64,000 bases of DNA from Nocardia sp. NBC_00565. Lineage in GTDB: Bacteria; Actinomycetota; Actinomycetes; Mycobacteriales; Mycobacteriaceae. The stretch is from positions 4,340,001 to 4,404,000 of the forward strand of contig NZ_CP107785.1 of the NCBI RefSeq assembly GCF_036345915.1, given 5' to 3'. A program made the translations under genes and the position numbers. The notes beneath the pieces were generated by a model. It was not told where the DNA came from and did no database searches. It saw only the letters and a list, made by a program, of their open reading frames with translations. Position 1 is the stretch's first letter. Every line of letters starts with the position of its first letter. This document shows positions 38,070 through 45,454 of the stretch, piece after piece.

Positions 38070-39137
38070 TCAGCCCGCGCCGATGAGATGCGCCCGGACC
38101 CCGGATCGGGTCGGCGCGACCGCTCGCCCGGCGCGCGCCCGGAACTCCTGCGGCGGACAGTCTTTCCACCGCCGGAACGCCCGGATGAACGACGCCGCCT
38201 CGGCATAACCCAGGCGCGCGGCCACCTGCTCGGTGGTCATATCGGTGTGGCCGAGCAGCTCCTCCGACATCATCTCGCGCACCTCGTCGAGCAGGTCGCG
38301 GAAGGACGTGCCCTCCTCGCGCAGCCGCCGCGACAGGGTCCGCGGGCTCATGAAAAGTGCTGCGGCGACAGCGATTTGATCCGGAATCTCGCCCGGATTG
38401 CGCACCAGCAGATCGCGCGCCGAACCGGCGACACCGGTACGGGCGCGGCGGGCGGTGAGCAGATCGCGGCACAGTTGTTCGCAGGTCCCGCGCGCCCATT
38501 CGTTGGCCCGTGGCAGCGCGGCATCGAGGTAGGCGCTGTCGAATGCCAATTCGTTGACCGTCGCGCCGAAAACCGGCTCCACGCCGAAGACGGTGCGGTA
38601 GCGCGTCGTATCGGCCGGGGCGGGGTGGCGGAAGCCGACACGGGTCGCAGACACCCCGGCGGCGAACCGTTCCCGCCCGATGGTCTGGATACCGGTGATG
38701 ACGCGTTCGGTGAGGAACGGGCGCACATCCTCCGGAATCTCCGAGTCATCGAAGACCAGTCGTGATTCGGTCGCGCCCGGCACGAAGGTCAGTCGGCCGA
38801 AGACGAAGGCGCGCTCGACATAGCGCAGTGAAACTTCGATCACCTCGCGCACCGTGTGGCTGCTCAGCAGTGCCAGACCCCATGGTCCGTACAGCGAGAC
38901 GTGGTAGAGGTTCCCCGCCTCGACACCCAATCCGGACTCGTCACCGAATCGCGCGAGCAGATTCCGCACCACGCGCACCTCTTGGCGCGCGGTGACCTCG
39001 GCATCGGGACCGATCACCGCCTCGGGTAGCAGCGCCGTACCCGCGAGACACTCCGGTGGCGTCATTCCGCGTTCCTGCGCCAATTGCATCAGCACATGCA
39101 TGCCGGATGTACTGCGCAGCAGATCCCAATCGAACAC
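38070..39137 (-). CDS. AraC-family regulator with arabinose-binding-type N-domain
   Basis: A 355-residue regulator. The N-terminal two thirds look like the AraC-binding domain of OruR/ArgR-like members (MTPPECLAGTALLPEAV, VRVVRNLLARFGDESGLGVEAG, HVSLYGPWGLALLSS). The C-terminal AraC helix-turn-helix includes FMSPRTLSRRLREEGTSFRDLLDEVREMMSEELLGHTDMTTEQVAARLGYAEAASFIRAFRRWKDCPPQEFRA. Such proteins often sense lipids or amino acids. GTG 39137 has GAGG about 8 bp upstream. No obvious target gene is adjacent. Confidence 0.88.
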   Translation of the reverse strand: MFDWDLLRSTSGMHVLMQLAQERGMTPPECLAGTALLPEAVIGPDAEVTARQEVRVVRNLLARFGDESGLGVEAGNLYHVSLYGPWGLALLSSHTVREVIEVSLRYVERAFVFGRLTFVPGATESRLVFDDSEIPEDVRPFLTERVITGIQTIGRERFAAGVSATRVGFRHPAPADTTRYRTVFGVEPVFGATVNELAFDSAYLDAALPRANEWARGTCEQLCRDLLTARRARTGVAGSARDLLVRNPGEIPDQIAVAAALFMSPRTLSRRLREEGTSFRDLLDEVREMMSEELLGHTDMTTEQVAARLGYAEAASFIRAFRRWKDCPPQEFRARAGRAVAPTRSGVRAHLIGAG

Positions 39138-39261
39138 TGAACTGCATCCTCGTCGAAGCCGGTTCCGTCTTGCCCGTTGGCGGAACATATCAATCATTCT
39201 GTTCGATCCGCAGGAAAATCGTGAATCGGGTGCCTCGGTATCCGACACAAGATCGAGCTGC

Positions 39262-39924
39262 TCAGGGCAATATCGACCGCGCGACACGGAACCCGACGTC
39301 ATCGATGCGGTAGGTCGGATGGCTGCGCCGCCGCACCGAGGCCCGGCAGCTCCACTTCTCGTCGGACCACCCACCCCCGCGCAATACCCGATACGACCCG
39401 TACACCTCGGCGTCGTAGATGTCCCAGCACCAATCCCAGACGTTGCCGAGCATGTCGTACAGCCCCCACGCATTGGGCCGTTTGCCGCCGACCGGATGGC
39501 TTCGGCCCTCGGAATTGCCTCGATACCAAGCGATCTCATCGAGCTCGCCATATCGCGGCCCTGTGGTGCCCGCACGACACCCGTACTCCCACTCGGCCTC
39601 GGTCGGCAGCCGGTACCCATCCGCACCGGTGTCCCACTCGACTTCATCGTCATCCACGCGATACGCGGGCGGTAAACCCGCACGCAACGACATCTCGTTG
39701 CAGAACCGAATCGCGTCGAACCACGAAACCCCCTCGACCGGCAGCCGATCACCGCGGGTCGCGCTCGGCCGCGCGTCGGTCACGGTTTGATACTGCGGCT
39801 GCGTGACCGAAAACGCCGCCATCCGATACGCACCCACCTCGACCTGCCAACCGCGCTGAGTCCGCCGATCCGACAGCGTCACCGATCCTGGCCGGATGTC
39901 GACCATTTCTATATCCGCAGGCAC
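39262..39924 (-). CDS. SUMF1/FGE-domain protein lacking the catalytic cysteine pair
   Basis: A 220-residue formylglycine-generating-enzyme-like domain: VEGVSWFDAIRFCNEMSLRAGLPPAYRV, GYRLPTEAEWEYGCRAGT, GGKRPNAWGLYDMLGNVWDWCWD and LRGGGWSDEKWSCRASVRRRSHP. True FGEs carry two active-site cysteines five residues apart in this last segment (GGSxLCxxSYC); here only the second position is Cys. Sulfatase activation is therefore unlikely, and the protein may instead bind ligands or nucleic acid like other SUMF1-fold proteins. GTG 39924 is the start. It appears to be a single gene. Confidence 0.8.
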   Translation of the reverse strand: MPADIEMVDIRPGSVTLSDRRTQRGWQVEVGAYRMAAFSVTQPQYQTVTDARPSATRGDRLPVEGVSWFDAIRFCNEMSLRAGLPPAYRVDDDEVEWDTGADGYRLPTEAEWEYGCRAGTTGPRYGELDEIAWYRGNSEGRSHPVGGKRPNAWGLYDMLGNVWDWCWDIYDAEVYGSYRVLRGGGWSDEKWSCRASVRRRSHPTYRIDDVGFRVARSILP

Positions 39925-40070
39925 AAGTACGCGATCTTAGTTGCCGCCGATCGCGCTGATTCCGGCCATTGTCCGCGCGGATCCGCGGTTGCGTGACGAG
40001 GTGCCAGGCTCCCGCTGATCAATCCGGTAGATTCCGGATATCGCCGACGTCAGAGGAGGGGTTGCGCGTC

Positions 40071-40499
40071 ATGACCGAATCCGAGCTGTCCGACCTGCGA
40101 GAGCGAGCCGAGAACGGCGATCCCGAGGCGGTCGACGAGCTGATCGGGCTCGCTACCGAGCGCGGCGACCTGGACGAACTACGACGACTCGCCGACAGCG
40201 GCAACGCCGACGCGACTGACCAACTCATCGGGCTCGCTACCGAACGCGGCGACCTGGGCGAGTTGCGCCGACTCGCCGACTGCGGAAGTACCGATGCGGC
40301 CGACCAACTGATCGAACTCGCCTCCGAACGCGGCGACCTGGACGAACTGCGACGACTCGCCGACAGCGGCAATGCCACCGCGACCGATCAGCTGATCGAG
40401 CTGGCGACCGAACAGGACAACCTGGACGAGTTGCGTCGACTTGCCGAACAAGGCAATACCACCGCCGCCGAGCAGTTGGCGGAGCTCACCGCGGAGTAG
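40071..40499 (+). CDS. Alpha-helical 28-residue repeat protein
   Basis: A 142-residue protein built almost entirely of about four and a half units of 28 residues with the pattern A-TDQLIGLATERGDLDELRRLADSGN. Each unit predicts two short helices, resembling Sel1/HEAT-like solenoids, and would form a small superhelical binding surface. The DNA repeats (84 bp) are well conserved, so the array may have expanded recently. ATG 40071 has GAGGAGG upstream. Partner and function are unknown. A short hairpin follows the stop. Confidence 0.75.
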   Translation: MTESELSDLRERAENGDPEAVDELIGLATERGDLDELRRLADSGNADATDQLIGLATERGDLGELRRLADCGSTDAADQLIELASERGDLDELRRLADSGNATATDQLIELATEQDNLDELRRLAEQGNTTAAEQLAELTAE

Positions 40500-40504
40500 G
40501 GCGA

Positions 40505-40522
40505 CAGGAGCACCGGCTCCTG
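40505..40522 (+). terminator. Hairpin after repeat-protein gene
   Basis: CAGGAGC-ACCG-GCTCCTG is a 7-bp stem with a 4-nt loop, 6 bp behind the stop codon of the repeat-protein gene. No T-tract follows. Confidence 0.5.
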
Positions 40523-40868
40523 GACGGCAGTCACATCGCGACCGACCCCAGCAGGTCAGCGGCAGGCTTCGGAGATACCGACGAGCCACTCGCGGATCGC
40601 GGCTCGGGGGTGAACGCGGTCTCACGGCGGGCGACGGCTTTGCGGGCGGGAGTCCAGGGCCTCTCGATCGGCATCGTGATCGGGTCGGTGACCGCAGCAC
40701 TGTTGAGTACAAGGCCGATGTCCTGGAGTCTGCCATGACGTGAGGCCCTGCGAACCCTCACCACAGTTGGCGAGCTGGCATCCCGAGCGCGAGCCCGCGG
40801 AACATCCCGCCGGAGACAAATCGGGCCGGCCTGGTGTGCCGACAGCGAATTCACCTACGCGGGACCGG
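40523..40868. other. Intergenic stretch without a convincing gene
   Basis: No frame here has both a ribosome site and a recognisable product. A plus-strand frame near 40610-40738 contains a hydrophobic run (GLSIGIVIGSVTAALLST) that could be a lone membrane helix or a remnant, but it lacks a good start. Confidence 0.4.
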
Positions 40869-41552
40869 CTACGACTCGCTGACGAACAGATAGTCGAACA
40901 GTGCGAGGATTCGATCGATGCCGAACTGTTCCGGATCGTCGAGTACCAGCCGGGCCGCGGTCTGGATGGTCCCGTATACGACCTGGGTCAGGACCTCCGG
41001 GTCCACCTCGTCGGCATCGGGCTGTTCGGCCAGCCACCGGACCAGCGCGTGTGCCAGCGGCGTGCGTAATACGTCGCGCGCCTTGGTGATTCGTTCGCGC
41101 AGTACCGGCGGCACGCCGTCGATCGGGAAGTACACCAAGCGCCAGGTGTCGGGCATCGAGCGCACCTCGGTGAGGAAGCGCTCGACCATCGCAGGCAGCT
41201 GTTCGGTTGTGGCAGTACCGAAGTCGGGTGTCGTCGCGTCACCGGACGCCGCGCGTTCCACGGCAGCGGCCATCCGCGCGGTCTCGCGTTCGATGAGGTC
41301 CTCGAGCAGTTCGTCGCGGCTGCCGAAGGAGTCGTACACCACCGGCCTGGTAACCCCGCCGCGCTCGGCGACGGCCGCGATGTTGACGCTGGTGAACCCG
41401 TCCTCGGCCACGATCCGCAGTGCCGCGTCGAGCAACTGCGCACGCCGATCAGCGGGCTGGAGCCGCTTGGCGTACTTGCGCTTCGGCGGCAGCGGGCCGG
41501 CCTTGTCGCGCGCTGATTGTTTGTGGGGCGCTGCCTGTTTCGCGTTCGACAT
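40869..41552 (-). CDS. TetR-family regulator (second of a tandem pair)
   Basis: A 227-residue TetR protein. A basic tail of about 30 residues precedes the DNA-binding domain (RRAQLLDAALRIVAEDGFTSVNIAAVAERGGVTRPVVYDSFGSRDELL). The ligand domain ends LTQVVYGTIQTAARLVLDDPEQFGIDRILALFDYLF. It begins 2 bp after the stop of another TetR gene, so both are co-transcribed. No transporter or enzyme follows in the operon, and the controlled gene is therefore not evident. Confidence 0.88.
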   Translation of the reverse strand: MSNAKQAAPHKQSARDKAGPLPPKRKYAKRLQPADRRAQLLDAALRIVAEDGFTSVNIAAVAERGGVTRPVVYDSFGSRDELLEDLIERETARMAAAVERAASGDATTPDFGTATTEQLPAMVERFLTEVRSMPDTWRLVYFPIDGVPPVLRERITKARDVLRTPLAHALVRWLAEQPDADEVDPEVLTQVVYGTIQTAARLVLDDPEQFGIDRILALFDYLFVSES

Positions 41553-41554
41553 CG

Positions 41555-42160
41555 CTACCTCTCCCCGACGCCGGCGGCGGCGATCGCCCGGCGCGCCACC
41601 CAGCGCAGGGTCTTGGCTACCGCCTCGCGACGTTCGGCGCCGCCCTCGGCGAGCACGATCCTGGCGCCCGCTTCACTCGCGCTGATCACCGCGTGACTCA
41701 ATAATTCGCTGTCGGTATCGGCCTCGCCCACTGCGCCGATCATCGCGATCAGCACTTGGCCGCGCTCGCGAATCTCCTGGCGGCCGCGGTCGACCCGATC
41801 ATGGGCCGGCTTGGGCAGACCATCGCCGGGCATCAGCACGAACCGCCAGGTCCGCGGCGCGGCGAGCACGAGATCGAGGTAGATCTCGACAGCATCGGCC
41901 ACGAGATCCGACGCGATCGCCGCCAGGTCCGCGTCCGCCGGAAGCACCAGAGTCGACGCGGCCGCCATCTCCTGCACGCGCTCGGCCTCACGGTCGATGA
42001 GCGCCGCGAACAGCTCGTCCCGATCACCGAATTCGGCATAGAGCGTGGGGCGGGTCGTACCCGCCGCCCGCGCGATGGCGTGCATACTGGCGCCGGCGTA
42101 GCCCTCGCGCACGACGAGATCCCGTGCCGCGTCCAGAATGTCGTCACGTCGCGTTGACAT
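41555..42160 (-). CDS. TetR-family regulator (first of a tandem pair)
   Basis: A 201-residue TetR protein with a typical N-terminus (RRDDILDAARDLVVREGYAGASMHAIARAAGTTRPTLYAEFGDRDELF). It shares with its neighbour the general plan of a ligand domain containing a W-R-x-V/L segment (TWRFVLMPGDGLP versus TWRLVYFPIDGVP), which suggests the two arose by duplication. ATG 42160 starts exactly at the family start. Two co-transcribed TetR paralogues could heterodimerise or sense different ligands. Confidence 0.88.
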   Translation of the reverse strand: MSTRRDDILDAARDLVVREGYAGASMHAIARAAGTTRPTLYAEFGDRDELFAALIDREAERVQEMAAASTLVLPADADLAAIASDLVADAVEIYLDLVLAAPRTWRFVLMPGDGLPKPAHDRVDRGRQEIRERGQVLIAMIGAVGEADTDSELLSHAVISASEAGARIVLAEGGAERREAVAKTLRWVARRAIAAAGVGER

Positions 42161-42364
42161 CTACTCCTCCAACGTCGGCTGACAGGCGCCTGTTTCAGAT
42201 TTGGTCCCGGCCGGGCCGGTGTATGACTCACCATCGCGCGCGCCGTAGATCTCGTTACGCCGCAACGCGGCGTTCGGGGACGCCAGCCAGCAGATCGCTC
42301 CTATTCCGCTGGCACAGCACACTGCCCCTCGCTGAACTGCCCCGAATCAACCGCGGGCACAGCG

Positions 42365-42600
42365 TCATTCATCGTCGAGCAACACCTCACCCGCGATGCG
42401 CGGGTCGAGATCGGGATCGAGAAGGCCGCGGGCGATGCCGTCGCGGACCCACCCCATCGCCGTATCGCCATAGGCGGCCATATTTCCACTGAGCGGCAGA
42501 TGACCTGATCGTCGATGGACGCGACCTCCAGCAGGATGAAGTTCACCAGACCGGGTTCACTTTCGGCGTGCGTGGCGACATCGGAGATGGGGGGTGTCCG
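42365..42600 (-). pseudogene. Possible remnant of another TetR-like gene
   Basis: Minus-strand sequence reads ISDVATHAESEPGLVNFILLEVASIDDQ in one frame and continues, after a shift near 42482, as MAAYGDTAMGWVRDGIARGLLDPD to a stop at 42365. The first part resembles the ligand domain of TetR proteins (GLVNLxxxLxAEA type). There is no DNA-binding domain. The neighbouring TetR pair makes a decayed third copy plausible, but the resemblance is weak. Confidence 0.35.
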
Positions 42601-42622
42601 AGCCAGCCTGTGCCGTCGCGTT

Positions 42623-43210
42623 CTAGCGGGAGGTCGCGGCCGGGTTCGGGCCGTAATCGACGACCTGCCAGGTGCCGCCGTCCTTCGCCACCGTCACGAT
42701 CAGCAGATTCGGGACGGTGGTGGGTTCGGGCTGCTGCACGTTCTGGGTGCGCTGGGTCGCGAACACGGTGACCGCGTACTGGTCGTTGTCCTTGGGTTCG
42801 ACCGCGGTGCCGATCACCTCGCCGGTCGCCACGACCTGGGTGCTGGTCATGATGTTGGCGAGGGTGTCGTGTACCTCCTGGTAGCGGTTGCGCAGGCCCA
42901 CGGAGGCGCCGTTCTGTACGCCGTCGAAGAAGGCGGGGATATTGCGGTAGTCGTAGGTCAGCGACTTCAGCGTGTAGTCCTTGGCGACCTCGGCGGCCTT
43001 GTCGCGGTCGGCGTTCTGCTGACGCAGGGCGTCGAGGTCGCTGCTGGTGGACTGCCAGCACAGGCCGAGCATGGCGGCAAGGACAGCCATGAGGACTGCG
43101 GCACCCGCGAGGGCGTAGATACGGACGCTACCGCTCGTCTCGACAGACGATGGAGCAGCGTCGGCCGAGTCGATGGCCGGTAAGTCCTTCGTTATTTCGT
43201 TGTCGCTCAT
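42623..43210 (-). CDS. Mce-associated membrane protein (orphan)
   Basis: A 195-residue protein: a polar N-terminal 30 residues, one transmembrane helix (IYALAGAAVLMAVLAAMLGLCW, about 30-51), then an extracytoplasmic domain (SDLDALRQQNADRDKAAEVAKDYTLKSLTYDYRNIPAFFDGV ... VQQPEPTTVPNLLIVTVAKDGGTWQVVDYG). This is the pattern of Mce-associated proteins encoded at the end of mce operons, which stabilise lipid-import complexes. No complete Mce genes are present here; only a short C-terminal Mce-like piece lies upstream. ATG 43210 was taken as start. Confidence 0.8.
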   Translation of the reverse strand: MSDNEITKDLPAIDSADAAPSSVETSGSVRIYALAGAAVLMAVLAAMLGLCWQSTSSDLDALRQQNADRDKAAEVAKDYTLKSLTYDYRNIPAFFDGVQNGASVGLRNRYQEVHDTLANIMTSTQVVATGEVIGTAVEPKDNDQYAVTVFATQRTQNVQQPEPTTVPNLLIVTVAKDGGTWQVVDYGPNPAATSR

Positions 43211-43227
43211 AGGTTTTCCTGCCTTCT

Positions 43228-43398
43228 CTACTTCGGGAACTCGACTCTCACCCGCGCGGGTCCACGTGCGGGGAATACGGTCGAGAGGAGGTCGATGATC
43301 GAACCGACGTTCCCGCGCACGGATTTAATCACGGTGGTCGCCGGTTTCAACACCGTGGCGAGATAGGCCAGGTCCGGTCCGAGCAGCCCTATGTCAAC
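43228..43398 (-). pseudogene. C-terminal fragment of an Mce-family protein gene
   Basis: The last 55 codons before the stop at 43228 read DIGLLGPDLAYLATVLKPATTVIKSVRGNVGSIIDLLSTVFPARG..., which looks like the C-terminal region of an Mce-family protein and sits where such a gene would precede an Mce-associated gene. No start codon is present in the recognisable part; upstream the sequence runs into the divergent gene at 43442. It is best read as the stump of a deleted mce gene. The family assignment rests mainly on context. Confidence 0.4.
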
Positions 43399-43441
43399 TG
43401 AGACGGGTGCTGGTCGTGCCCAGCCGTGGCATTCTCGTTCC

Positions 43442-44113
43442 ATGACCGCCACCGTCTGGTACGCGTCCTACGGCTCGAATATGCACCTGAGCCGCCTGCG
43501 CTGCTACCTGGCCGGCGGCACCCCCGACGGCGGCGCGCTGGCGCTGCCCGGCTGCCGAGACCGGTCCGGGCCACTGCGCTCCATACCGATCACGCTGCCG
43601 GGTCTGCAATACTTCGCCACCGAATCCCTGACCTGGACCGGCGGGCGAGCCTTCTACGACCCGGACGCCCCCGGCGAAACCGCCGCCCGCGCCCACCTCG
43701 TCACCACCGCCCAGTTCTCCGACATCGCCGCACAGGAGATGTACCGCGACCCCGGCATCGACCTCGATCTCGATCTCACCGAAGCAATCACCCACGGCCG
43801 CAGCGCCCTTGGCCCCGGACGCTACGAAACCCTCATCTATAACGGTACTTTCGACGGCCACCCCATCCTCACCATCACCGCCCCTTGGCATTACACCGAC
43901 CTCCCCGGCAACCCGCCATCGCCCGCCTACCTCCGTCACCTGGCCGCGGGCCTCAGCGAATCCCACGGCTGGACCATCGAGGAAATCAGCACCTACCTCG
44001 CCACCCGGCCCGGCGCGGACCTGCACTGGTCCCCCACCGCCATCGCCGGACTACTCACCCCTCGAGACCACGATCCCGGTGTGTCATCGGGTCCCCGCGC
44101 CGAACAACCCTGA
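43442..44113 (+). CDS. Gamma-glutamylcyclotransferase-like fold protein
   Basis: A 223-residue protein opening with TVWYASYGSNMHLSRLRCYLAGG, the YGSNM signature of the GGCT/AIG2-like fold, followed by a long stretch (GRAFYDPDAPGETAARAHLVTTAQFSDIAAQEMYRD) typical of an actinobacterial subgroup whose function is unknown. Automated annotation sometimes gives this group misleading names, so I restrict the call to the fold. It is divergent from the Mce remnant and convergent to the amyloid-motif genes. Confidence 0.6.
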   Translation: MTATVWYASYGSNMHLSRLRCYLAGGTPDGGALALPGCRDRSGPLRSIPITLPGLQYFATESLTWTGGRAFYDPDAPGETAARAHLVTTAQFSDIAAQEMYRDPGIDLDLDLTEAITHGRSALGPGRYETLIYNGTFDGHPILTITAPWHYTDLPGNPPSPAYLRHLAAGLSESHGWTIEEISTYLATRPGADLHWSPTAIAGLLTPRDHDPGVSSGPRAEQP

Positions 44114-44154
44114 CCGATCAGGCCAGGAGAACCGCCCGGTCACCGCGCTGTCGC

Positions 44155-44529
44155 TCAGCCGCCGAGGATCGAGGTGGCCGCGGCCTCCAGGGCCGTCACC
44201 ACCCCGGCCAGCGAGCCGATCCCGACGACCGCCTTGCCGACGGCATGCAGTAACCCGACGAGTAGATGCCGATTCGGCCGATCCTTCTCCGCCTCGGCAC
44301 GAGCCTGCTCCACGGCGGCGACGATATCGTCCTGATCGGCCGATCCATCGGTGGCCCTGCAGATTTCGCCCAGCAGATCGGTCAGCGCCTCGCGGAGTTC
44401 GGGCAGACTTCCCGGCGGCGCCGCATGGCGGGGACCGCTGGTGTTGGTGACCGTCGCATCGTGTCCGCCGATCGCCGATCCCGACAGCCGCGCGTCGCCG
44501 CCGATGGTGACTCCGGTGTTCTTATCCAT
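44155..44529 (-). CDS. Putative amyloid-motif effector-like small protein (gene B)
   Basis: A 124-residue protein. Residues 3-30 (NTGVTIGGDARLSGSAIGG...) form a Gly/Asn/Thr-rich motif of the kind seen in bacterial amyloid signalling sequences. A helical segment with DDIVAAVEQARAEAEKDRPNRH follows, and the C-terminal 35 residues are hydrophobic (LLVGLLHAVGKAVVGIGSLAGVVTALEAAATSILGG) and could insert in a membrane. The upstream gene carries a matching motif at its C-terminus. In known systems such pairs link a receptor to a membrane-active effector. ATG 44529 was chosen because AGGAGG lies 5 bp upstream. The function is inferred from architecture only. Confidence 0.55.
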   Translation of the reverse strand: MDKNTGVTIGGDARLSGSAIGGHDATVTNTSGPRHAAPPGSLPELREALTDLLGEICRATDGSADQDDIVAAVEQARAEAEKDRPNRHLLVGLLHAVGKAVVGIGSLAGVVTALEAAATSILGG

Positions 44530-44556
44530 GGTGCCCTCCTGTGCCAATGGGTGCTC

Positions 44557-44868
44557 TCATCGGTCGGCCGCGCCGCCGGCCGCCGCGTTGACCGTCGTCG
44601 CCGCCGCGCCGCCGATCGACGAATTCAGTAGCGTCGCATCGCCGCTGATGGTCACGCTGTTGTTGGTGATCTGTTCGCCGCGCCGCAGCAGTTCGTCGGG
44701 ATCGATGTTCTTCTCCACCAGGAAGGCGGCCAGCGTCTCGAAGACGCGCTTCTCCAGGATCTTGGTGTACATCTCTTGATCGAGCAGCTGGAAGTAGCGG
44801 TGGTAACCCAGGGACCTGCCGCGCTTGTCGGTGCGCAGATCGCTGGCGGCCTCCCGGATGCTGAGCAC
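44557..44868 (-). CDS. Small protein ending in the same amyloid-like motif (gene A)
   Basis: Coding sequence from about GTG 44868 gives 103 residues: a helical, charged part (REAASDLRTDKRGRSLGYHRYFQLLDQEMYTKILEKRVFETLAAFLVEKNIDPDELLRRG) and a C-terminal motif (NNSVTISGDATLLNSSIGG...) that is identical at 15 of 27 aligned positions to the N-terminal motif of gene B, 27 bp downstream. The gene may be the displaced 3' part of the zinc-ribbon gene immediately upstream (see 44876-45226). If so, the start at 44868 is artificial. The shared motif is visible in either case. Confidence 0.5.
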   Translation of the reverse strand: MLSIREAASDLRTDKRGRSLGYHRYFQLLDQEMYTKILEKRVFETLAAFLVEKNIDPDELLRRGEQITNNSVTISGDATLLNSSIGGAAATTVNAAAGGAADR

Positions 44869-44875
44869 CGACGAA

Positions 44876-45226
44876 TTGGTTGCCGATCAACACCAACAGC
44901 ACCGCGACCAACCCCAGATCACGGACCAGATGCCGGGTCCGCGCGGCCACCGCGTGTTTGGCCACCGCGACCAGATCGACGCCGGGTGAGCGCGCGACCG
45001 ATCGCAGCGGTTCTTCCAACACCTTCTCGACCACCTCGGCGGCGAGAGCACTGTCCAAATGGACAGCCGCGCAAAGATACCGGGTGGCCTCGTCACGACA
45101 CAGCGGACCGGGACCGGCCCGCTGTGTCCTCCCCTCCACAGGATCCACTCGGCGCGAGCGCGCCCCACAGTTCCCGCAGAACGCATAGTCTTCGGGGTTC
45201 GCATGGTCACACTCTGGGCATTGCAC
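44876..45226 (-). pseudogene. Zinc-ribbon membrane protein, open frame lost after the first TM helix
   Basis: From GTG 45226 the frame encodes a zinc ribbon (CPEC-DHANPEDYAF-CGNC), a helical region (YLCAAVHLDSALAAEVVEKVLEEPLRSVARSPGVDLVAVAKHAVAARTRHLVRD) and a hydrophobic segment LGLVAVLLVLIG. After this the frame turns into low-quality sequence, while good coding resumes in another frame as the gene at 44557-44868. The two parts probably belonged to one gene (zinc ribbon, TM, helical part, C-terminal amyloid-like motif) broken by an indel or deletion near 44880. A sequencing error is possible. Confidence 0.5.
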
Positions 45227-45454
45227 CCTGATAGCCAAGCATTTCAGAGGGGGCGTTTCCTGGAAATTCACTGCGCCGTACCGCAATTCGCCTGCACTCG
45301 GTCATAGCGGGTGTAAGAACCACCCGATGAGCCCGGGTGCGGGCAAGATGTTGCTCGACGCCCTCGACCGCCGCGCGGCCGGCCGGTGTGATCGCGGCAG
45401 GCCGCGCCACCGACGCGGTCTATCGATGGTGCGGCGTGCACGCGCACTATCTGC

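Noticed and set aside
39262..39924. Assignment as a true formylglycine-generating enzyme
   Set aside because: The active-site cysteine pair is not present, and no sulfatase gene is adjacent.
40531..40854. A 107-codon minus-strand frame in the gap after the repeat protein
   Set aside because: No ribosome site, no recognisable domain and poor codon pattern; treated as intergenic.
44522..45286. A continuous 254-codon frame through the zinc-ribbon gene
   Set aside because: Only the part upstream of about 44876 has protein-like sequence; downstream it is a shadow of the amyloid-motif gene in a different frame.
45227..45454. A short winged-helix-like piece (ITPAGRAAVEGVEQHLARTR) on the minus strand
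   Set aside because: About 20 residues of resemblance without the rest of the domain or a start site; likely chance.
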